A stretch of 53,666 nucleotides of DNA from Dinochytrium kinnereticum (Eukaryota > Chytridiomycota > Chytridiomycetes > Chytridiales > Chytridiaceae), in contig JADGJT010000009.1 of assembly GCA_027604005.1 (NCBI GenBank), positions 1-53,666 on the forward strand, in the 5' to 3' direction. The notes beneath the pieces were generated by a model. It saw only the letters and a list, made by a program, of their open reading frames with translations. It was not told the DNA's origin and made no database searches. Position numbers and translations under genes: made by a program. Positions 46,935 to 53,666 of the stretch are shown one piece after another. The stretch's first letter is position 1. Every line of letters begins with the position of its first letter.

Positions 46935-47318
46935 GGCTTTTCTCTGGTTGAGGTTTTTTTGTTATGTGATGGTGATGCAAAAGCGGTCACTTGCAAGAAT
47001 ATCAACGCGCTGCATGCACATCGGATTCAAACAGCGATTCAAACGCAACTGGCATTGGCCACAGATATTGCCAGCAGTGCTGTCCGATGGTATAGCGCGA
47101 GAGATGATATGAAACCGAATTTATGGTAACGGGGATACGTGGATGGCTTTCAAGCAGCTGGACGCACTTATTGGACAGGGCAAAACGAGTCTGCGCGTTG
47201 GTGACCTCCTGTGGAGGGAAGAACGCCTGAAGTTATGAACTAAGCAAGCGCGCACCAACCAGAAATCTGTCGCCGTTGGTCCAAAAATAGCCTAAGCCAA
47301 TAATAGAACCTATGAAAG
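46935..47318. other. Spacer upstream of the TMEM14 gene
   Basis: 384 bases, promoter side of the TMEM14 gene. An ATG at 47142 opens about 30 codons that could be a first exon of the small plus-strand membrane protein downstream, but no junction is convincing. Confidence 0.35.
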
Positions 47319-47489
47319 TATGGCCCAACGCCTCACCTAAACATCAGCGGCAGTCCCGACCCCGCCCAAACCGAAGAAGTGTGCTACGCAAATGGATGGC
47401 CGTTGTTCATTGCCTCGGTGGTGGTCGCGACGATCATCACGGTGTTTAACGTTATTCTTATTGTGCAGATTGTGTGGGAGATGGGGTGA
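47319..47489 (+). CDS. Possible terminal exon of a small membrane protein
   Basis: After a candidate acceptor (GAAAG) the frame reads through AQTEEVCYANG into one long hydrophobic helix (PLFIASVVVATIITVFNVI) and stops after IVWEMG. A single clean transmembrane helix with charged flanks suggests a real gene, but the 5' exons were not found and no family is recognised. Alternatively the whole is a chance ORF at the edge of the low-complexity tract that follows. Confidence 0.3.
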   Translation, partial: YGPTPHLNISGSPDPAQTEEVCYANGWPLFIASVVVATIITVFNVILIVQIVWEMG

Positions 47490-48985
47490 AGTTTTTTTGA
47501 GATGGGGTGGGACACGGGGGGGGGAGGTTTAGAAAGTTTTGATATTTTGACAGGACGTTTTCTTAGTTTTTGTTTTGTTTTGTTTTTTGGCGTTGCTTGA
47601 TTATTCTTAAGCGTGGAAGGTGCATCTATCAATTTTTGTTGTTTTTTTCTCTTTTTCTTTTCGCAAACCAAAACAAAAAACAACAACAGACAAACGGATA
47701 CCCCTCCTCTCCTCTTCTCGCCACGCTTGGTGTTTTTTCGTGTGTGGTGGTGTCTGTCGGCTTTCACACATGTTTTGTATCTCCCACCTTGAGGTTTCTG
47801 TCGTTTTTTCTCTTTTTTTTATATGGGGTATGGTTCCTGCTTTTTGCTCACTTTCTTTTCCAAGTTGTCATGGTGTGTGTGGGGGGGGAGGTTGTGATGA
47901 TGATAGGTGGATGAATAGAACATTTAATGGAATGATGTTGGTCTTTTTTTTTTCTTTTCTTTTTGGTCTCTTTTTTTCTTGAGGAGGGTTTGCTTGTTTT
48001 TTTGTTGTTGTTTTTTGTGGTTTGGCGTTTGCTTGAATCTGTTGGACGATGATAAAAAAGGCCGTGTTGTATTTTGCTTGTTCTATAAGTTTTTTGTTTT
48101 GGAGGGGGGAGGTTGTTTTGTTTTGGTTTTTTCAAAGCGTGAGCATGTCGGTTTGCGGTGAAAGACAACAACAGTGAGCAGTGTTTGAATACTTTTGAGT
48201 AGTGGGTGATCACTGGGTGATGAGGATGATGTGATTCTTGTCACAGGTGTGTATTGTTGTATGGGAATGCCTGTCTCGCCCTCTTCAAACTCCTCTCCGC
48301 TTGTCTGCTGGAATCTTCCCTCAGCTGGCTGGCAATGGAGGGGCCTTCTAGACGGCGTGTGGTCAGGGGCCCAGAGACTCCGCCTATCCCTCTGATGGTG
48401 TTTTGTTCATCAGATGATACAAGCAGGTCAAGAGCGAACAGTATCCGAAAGTGGCTACTTTTAACAGAAAAGCGCAGCTGAAGTCAACGCACAAGTGCGT
48501 CAACTGAATTGCAACTGAATCGTGTCTTAGTGGATCTGCTGGCGGCAGGGTCGTTCGTGGTCGGCTTGATTTCCTCGTCTGAGTGTGATATGAGTTGACA
48601 TGAACCCAGCCAGCTGGCTGGACGAACAGCGTGTCACGATGGCCCTGTTTTGTCTGTCTGTGGTATAAACTCAAATTGTCTTTGAAGCTGCGTTGTCGGA
48701 GCTGAGATCAAAAAAAAATTAAATTTTATTGATTTTTTATTCTATTATTATTATTATTATCAAAATGGACAAGTCTCTGTTTTTTATTATTTCTTCTTTT
48801 TTTCTTCTTCTTTGTTCAGGGCGGCATGGCACCAGACAGCCATTACGCAAGGGACCTCTGCGATGCGTCTTTTCTTCGCTTTTTATGATCTCGCTTGCTT
48901 TTGCGTATAAATACCCTTGCCTTCCTCCCTCTCTCACATCCTCACCAACCAAAGAGAAACCTCATCACATCCACCACCTCCAAGA
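47490..48985. other. Low-complexity, T/G-skewed intergenic tract
   Basis: 1.5 kb without a supported gene. From about 47490 to 48180 the plus strand is dominated by T and G (long T runs, GGGG runs), with the A/C complement on the other strand. After 48250 the sequence is more balanced, then A/T-rich near 48710-48770 (ATT repeats). The right end carries the aquaporin promoter. Confidence 0.5.
48906..48913 (+). promoter_or_regulatory. TATA box of the aquaporin gene
   Basis: TATAAATA about 80 bases before the ATG at 48986, followed by a C/T-rich leader ending CCAAGA. The layout matches the two FAS1 promoters in this window. Confidence 0.6.
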
Positions 48986-49753
48986 ATGACCCACTCACCC
49001 CTCAATGCCCTGCTCCTGCAGTCCCTGACCGAGTTCCTCGGCATGTTCATCTTCATCTTCTGCTCCCTCGGCGCAGTCCAAGCCGGCATCGCCACCTCGG
49101 TGGTTCCCATCCCTGGCAACCCGGAGCTCCTCATACTTCCTGACAAGGGCACGGTCTTTTACATCTCCTGCGCATTCGGCCTGGCGCTTGCAACGGCCGT
49201 GTTCATCACCTATCGAATTTCCGGCGGCGCCCTGAACCCTGCTGTGAACTTTGGCCTGTTGGTCGCTGGAGTCATGAATGTGCAGACGGCTGCGGCTTAC
49301 ACTGTCGCTCAGGTTGCTGGAGCCACGGCTGCCTGTGGAACTGTGAAGGCCCTGTTCACTGGGACGTTTGCCGGAGCGAATGCGCTTGCCAAGGGGACGT
49401 CACCCGTTCAAGGCATCTTCATGGAGGCCATTCTGACCATGGGGCTCGTGCTGACCGTCCTGTTTCTGGCGGTTGAAAAGTCAAAGGTCACGTTCATGGC
49501 TCCCCTTCAGATTGGGCTCTACGTCTTTGTGGCGCACTTGATATCGATTCCTTACACCAACACGTCAATCAACCCCGCTCGGTCGTTTGGCGCGTCGGCG
49601 ATCGCTGGCGAGTGGAAGGACCACTACATCTTCTGGGTTGGCCCGTGCATTGGGGGAGCCATTGCGGGGCTGATCTACCGGTTCTTCAAGTTTGTCAAGT
49701 ACGAGACGCTCAACCCTGGACAGGACGCTGAGAGCGTTGAGAAGCTTGTATAA
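48986..49753 (+). CDS. Aquaporin (water-channel type MIP protein), intronless
   Basis: Plasma-membrane or vacuolar channel of 255 residues, single exon. Both pore motifs are intact: SGGALNPAVNFG and TSINPARSFG. Six hydrophobic helices are evident. Residues of the aromatic/arginine filter can be placed by comparison with AQP1: Phe in CAFGLALAT, His in VAHLISI and Arg in NPARSFG; the position of the usual Cys is Thr (YTNTS). This points to an orthodox water channel rather than a glycerol facilitator, which would need a wider filter and an Asp after the second NPA box (NPARD). The start at 48986 follows a C/A-rich leader. A further in-frame ATG lies at 48917, but it is only a few bases after the TATA box. 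The lack of introns and C-rich codon use differ from most neighbours. Confidence 0.94.
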   Translation: MTHSPLNALLLQSLTEFLGMFIFIFCSLGAVQAGIATSVVPIPGNPELLILPDKGTVFYISCAFGLALATAVFITYRISGGALNPAVNFGLLVAGVMNVQTAAAYTVAQVAGATAACGTVKALFTGTFAGANALAKGTSPVQGIFMEAILTMGLVLTVLFLAVEKSKVTFMAPLQIGLYVFVAHLISIPYTNTSINPARSFGASAIAGEWKDHYIFWVGPCIGGAIAGLIYRFFKFVKYETLNPGQDAESVEKLV

Positions 49754-50455
49754 GAGCATCAACAGTAGCAGTAGCTGTTACAGCGCCTCTTTCATCACCC
49801 CATCCATTTACTCCACCCATCCATTCAATAATTCCATTAATTGCCCAGCCAAGCACATGATCAAATAAAGAAGCATCACGAATAGTTTGAAATAAAGAAG
49901 AATAATGTGCAGTAGAGTTATTATTAATTATTGTTGTTGATCACTCGTTTGCTGCTGCATGTTTTTGCTGTTCATTGATGAGAGGGTTAGTTATTAGTGC
50001 TTGATAAATGTTTCCTACTGAGACTGACTGAACTGTCATAAAATAAAAGCCTAATAAGGAAGGAATGAACACGATGTGCAAAAACCTTTGGAAAGATACT
50101 TGGGAATATTAGGTAGTTGTGTTGAGGGATACTGCATATTTGCTTACTTGGATGTGCTCTCTGGAATATGGAAATCTCAGGAGATGATAAATACCATATT
50201 ATTTATTGATGTTTTTTTGTTATTGTTTATGAGGGATGTTTGAAGTCTCCTGAATATGCTCACGCACTTTCATGAGGAATATTTGAAGAAAGAAACAGAG
50301 TTGCTTTCACAGACTGACAAAAAGTGGATTGTCAATGATAGCTTTAGGGTGTGACACGTGCTACTTGAGATTCCCTCAATTGGAAATATTTAAATAGTAA
50401 ATAGAAAAGACAAGAAAGACGGCCTCGCCTTGCCATCCCTGCGACTCCTGCGACG
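49754..50455. other. AT-rich intergenic region
   Basis: 702 bases of AT-rich sequence holding the aquaporin 3' UTR (AATAAA-like sites near 49864 and 49891) and the promoter of the 4TM-SH3 gene. A TTTAAATAGTAAAT stretch near 50388 is the best TATA-like candidate. No gene. Confidence 0.5.
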
Positions 50456-53109
50456 ATGCACAACAACCACAGCCACCATCCGTCAACACCGTCCTCTGCT
50501 GAGCACACCAAGCAGAAGGGCATCTTTCTTGCCATCATCGGCCTCCATCTGGTGCGTGCGTGCATCTCTTCTCCCCTCACCACCCCTCACACGCCATAAC
50601 CCTTTGTCCTAGGCATTCGGTGTTGCTATTGCTGGATTGCTGGGTGCGGATGCTGCGTTCATAGGCATGGGCGTCCACGTCTTTCTCATGATTGCTGCGA
50701 TCCTGGGGGCTGTCTTGGGCGTTCAACTAAAGATGCCTGTCTTGCTTTATGGGGTAAGATTGAAGGAGACTCCTTTCTTTTTTCTTTTCTTTCTCTATTT
50801 TGGCGTTCATTCTCAGTCTCTGCATTTCCTAGTACGCTAGCATCGCCTTCATCTGGTTCGCATACTCGCTGATTCACATTCTTCTGTTGCTGAGGATCGT
50901 GTCGTTTTTGGATGGAGCGGGAAGCACAAAGAACTTGATGGTTGGGAATAAGGTTGTCGAGTATCATGCTGCTTTGGCGGGAGGTGGGAGTGTTGCTGAA
51001 CCCGTGGTGTATAGCGTGCAGTTGGGGATTGTCGGTGGGAATATGTTTGTGGTGGTGAGAACCGTTTCCTTCTGTTTTTTCGTTACCTACCTTTTGTGTC
51101 TTCTCTACAGGTGGCATTGCTTTTTCTTTTTGACGGGATGAATCTGTTTTCACAGCTGTTCCGTCATTATTATTTTGTTTTCTTTGTTATTCTGAACCTC
51201 TTTTTGATTGATCTGCTTTGGATCTGCTTTGCCTTGCCTTGTTCAGGCCGTTGGTCTCGTCTGCTCAGTCTTTATGAGATACCTCACAGACGATCTCCCG
51301 GAATCCTTTAACATGGAACGATCACTACCACTCAGTGATTACTCTTCAGCCGTCTCAAAGATGAACGACGTAAGTTTTCATCCTAAAGCCTATCTTCCTC
51401 TCCTGTTTATATATCCCCCAAACCTCCCCGCTTCTCCTTTTGAGCCCAGAACCATGCAAATTCAAAAAGAAGACCGCTGTTTTCGATGAGCTCCTCGATC
51501 TCTTAATAAGAAATCAATGAAACTAACCACATAAAAAAAAAACGAACGACCACAATACCAGAGCAACCCACGCCCCTCTCTCTCCAACGACTGGAACCAA
51601 CCCCAACCCTCCAAACCCTGGACACCCCCGTCTGACAACCTCTACTACACCGACGAAACCAAAGGATTTGGACCCCAATCCCTCTCCCGCACCCGCATCG
51701 ATACCACCGACCGTCGTCAACACCAAAGAGACACTCAATGGGGTAATCAGAGCGTCGCCTCTTCCACCATGCCGCGGAGCACGGCTGCGGTGCCTGTTGC
51801 CGACAACTATTACGGGTCTAGAGGAAGGAGTGAGGATTCTGGAAGGAGGGAGGGGTATGAGAGGGATAGAGGGGGACGAAGTGGGGACGGAAATCCGTAT
51901 TATGCGTCAAGGGGAAGGAGTGAGGATGGTGTGCAGAATACTGCTCCTTATTATGGATCGAGGGGGAGGGGTGAGGATGCATCATCAACCCCTTACTATT
52001 CTTCTAGGGGGAGGAGTGAGGACGCACCGGCAACCCCTTATTACGCTTCGAGGGGAAAGAGTGAGGATGCACCAACAACCCCTTACTACGCCTCAAGGGT
52101 GAAAAATGATGAAACATCCTACAACGCTTCAAGAAGGAAAAGCGAGGACGCACCCCCACCCCACCCGGCATCACGTCAAACCCCCACCTCCCACTACACC
52201 ACCCGTGGCAAGAGCGAGGACCTTCAAACCCCCACCCAAAACCCAACCCCCTACAGCACCCGCAGCAAAAGCGAAGACACACCTCGACACCCAACGACCG
52301 ACAACAGAACCACCCTGGACGACATCACCTCTGCTTACGGGTACGGATCTCTCGGCCGTCCTGAGCACCGTGCGACGCCACCCACATCTTTGACAAAGAA
52401 GCCGCCAAAGGAACCAAAGGTGCGGTGTCGAACCTGCGGGGAGAAGATGGCGTTGAGCGCCTCCGGGAATCATTTCTGTCCGAGCTCGCCTAGTGAGGTT
52501 GCTGGTGGTGGTGGGAGCACTTTGGAGAGGAAGGCGGGGGGGGAGAGGGTGAAGGTTGTGAAGAGGTATAACCCTATGCTTGAAGATGAGATTGGGCTTG
52601 AGGTGGATGATGTTGTTGAGGTTGGAGAGGTGTTTGAGGATGGGTGGGGTAATGGAGTGAATGGTGAGTTTTTTTGTTCTTCATTTATTCTTCCTCCACT
52701 TAATGTTGTGGTAGTTGGTTGCTTTCCATCCATCATCGTGTTTCACTTGTTGTTTTCTTTCCTTTTCTTTATCCCTTTCAATACCCCCCTCGCTTGAACC
52801 CCTCCTGCTTCTCGTCCACCCCCCGGACCCCGGCCTCCCATCCTTCTCGCCCCGATTTCCTTATAGAAACTAAATGGACCTAACTAACCTATCTCCCTCC
52901 CTCTCTTCTAAATTAAAATCAAAAAACAACCAGTCTCAACAGGCGAATTCGGAGCCTTCCCTCTCTCCTGCCTGGGCGGCATCGGAACACAGCGCAAGAC
53001 CATGAAACGCGTTCAGTCCATTTATGGGGCTGTGGGGAGGCAGAGCTCCTCTGCGAGTGATGGGGGTGGAGGGGCGTCGACGGTGTCGAATGAGTTTGGG
53101 AGGAGGTGA
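50456..53109 (+). CDS. Sho1-like four-TM protein with tandem SRGRSED repeats and C-terminal SH3 domain
   Basis: Predicted membrane sensor or adaptor of 619 residues. Exons: 50456-50551, 50613-50753, 50833-51054, 51247-51369, 51562-52663 and 52934-53109 (1860 nt, phases consistent). Four hydrophobic helices occupy about 22-170 (GIFLAIIGLHLAFGVAIAG, GVHVFLMIAAILGAVLG, ASIAFIWFAYSLIHILLLL, and one ending VGLVCSVFMRY). The tail has an acidic/Ser-rich part and about ten copies of a YYxSRGRSEDx unit (about 272-437). A short Cys motif, CRTCGEK..GNHFC, follows at about 480-500. An SH3 domain (about 520-575), split by the last intron, carries EDEIGLEVDDVVEV, EDGWGNGVN and FGAFPLSCL. Yeast Sho1 has the same plan (4 TM, linker, SH3) and feeds the HOG and invasive-growth MAPK pathways by binding Pbs2. 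Orthology is inferred from architecture; the loops are longer and the repeats are not a known Sho1 feature. Confidence 0.85.
51796..52290 (+). repeat. In-frame tandem repeat array, ~10 units of a 36-48 nt motif
   Basis: Within the 4TM-SH3 gene, units encoding the consensus PYYASRGRSEDA recur about ten times, with Gly/Ala/Ser variation in position 4 and Arg/Lys in position 8. The central copies are the most alike in DNA and protein, the outer ones degraded, as in arrays expanding by slippage or unequal exchange. Confidence 0.88.
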
Positions 53110-53666
53110 GAGGGTGGGACGGTGGGTTAAGGATAGTATTTAGGGGTGAGATGGCGGGGGGTGCTTGTTGGTTTTGGTTTTTTTTCGTTTGATTTTGTAA
53201 ACTTTCTGCTTCTTGCCACTTCTTCTTTTAATGGGGGGTTTTTTTTGAGGGGATGGGGAGGGGAGGAAAGGTTGGTAAAAGGCGTTTCTTTCTCTATCTT
53301 TTTCGTGATTCACCCCTTTCCTTTTCTTTTTTTTTTCTTTTGCTCTTTCTTTTCTTTTCTCCTTTTACTAGTCAATTATTATTCTTTTTTTCTTTAAAGT
53401 TTTTTCTTCTTTTTCTCCATGTTGCATTTACGACAGATTCATCTTTCCCAGTCTCTTCATCATAACCTTTTTTTTCCTTTTTTTTGCCGGTTTCATAGAT
53501 CCATTTTCTTGAACAGTCACTTCGCACACTTGTTTTCTTTTCTTTTCTTTTCTCTTCTTTCGTTTGCTTGCATTTTTGCGATGCGACCACCCTTTGGCTC
53601 TTCAATTCCTTTCAACTCCAACTCCCTTTTTTTTTCTTTGTGAAGAAACCTTGATAATTTTTAATT
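53110..53666. other. Pyrimidine-rich right edge
   Basis: 557 bases, very T-rich with CTTT/TTTC runs, following the stop of the 4TM-SH3 gene. Likely its 3' UTR and intergenic DNA. ORFs here are low-complexity Phe/Leu/Ser strings. No gene is supported. Confidence 0.5.

Noticed and set aside
47848..48213. 121-codon minus-strand frame rich in Lys/Thr/Pro
   Set aside because: It is produced by the T/G-skewed tract and lacks any domain or start context.
51796..52290. CRISPR-like array
   Set aside because: The units are contiguous, in frame and without spacers, inside a coding exon of a eukaryotic gene.
52004..52473. Minus-strand frames across the SRGRSED repeat array
   Set aside because: Shadows of the repeat; composition is the reverse complement of the sense units.

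Overview
The window is nuclear DNA of a fungus, most likely an early-diverging zoosporic (chytrid-like) lineage. Nearly every gene is cut by short spliceosomal introns, mostly about 40-150 nt with GT...AG ends. The gene set is fungal: Pob3 (the SSRP1 subunit of FACT, without an HMG box), Igo/endosulfine, Atm1, a GPI-type GH18 chitinase-like protein and a Sho1-like 4TM-SH3 protein. It also holds an animal-style 6TM-catalytic-6TM-catalytic cyclase, which Dikarya lack; they use the peripheral Cyr1 type. The lineage is an inference from gene content. No rRNA, tRNA, transposon or CRISPR was recognised.

Layout. 0.5-2 kb: a short-chain dehydrogenase (-). 3.4-8.5 kb: two tandem FAS1 (fasciclin) GPI-anchored surface proteins (+), each behind a TATA box. 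9.4-11.9 kb: an F-box-like protein (-), divergent from a catalytically dead GH18 chitinase-like protein (+, 12.3-13.7 kb). 13.9-18.1 kb: a 17-exon WD40/alpha-helical protein of unknown role (+). 18.5-19.0 kb: endosulfine/Igo (+), convergent with a stand-alone SRA1-domain protein (-). 20.4-22.8 kb: the mitochondrial ABC transporter Atm1 (+). 23.0-25.7 kb: a small unknown protein (+), a C2-domain protein (-) and a 176-codon ORF (+). 26.3-27.3 kb: Yop1/REEP ER-shaping protein (+). 27.7-31.0 kb: a large F-box/LRR-like protein (+). 31.4-33.0 kb: a Sel1-repeat protein (-). 33.1-34.6 kb: an intronless L-asparaginase-family protein (-), divergent from Pob3 (+, 34.9-38.0 kb). 38.7-40.2 kb: a C2H2 zinc-finger factor (-). 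40.5-45.7 kb: a two-cassette transmembrane nucleotidyl cyclase (-). 46.3-46.9 kb: a TMEM14-family protein (-). 49.0-49.8 kb: an intronless aquaporin (+). 50.5-53.1 kb: a Sho1-like 4TM-SH3 protein (+).

Gene models were rebuilt by hand from splice sites and reading phase. In the multi-exon models given with high confidence, the exon lengths sum to a multiple of three and the domains run through the junctions. The genes do not form one pathway. Several belong to surface and environment sensing (FAS1 pair, chitinase-like protein, aquaporin, Sho1-like protein, cyclase). The rest are housekeeping genes (FACT, Atm1, Yop1, TMEM14, endosulfine, SRA1).

The strongest unusual signal is the cyclase. It has the overall plan of a metazoan transmembrane adenylyl cyclase, but the catalytic halves appear swapped: the N-terminal catalytic domain is C2-like (adenine-recognition and transition-state residues) and the C-terminal one is C1-like (both metal aspartates).
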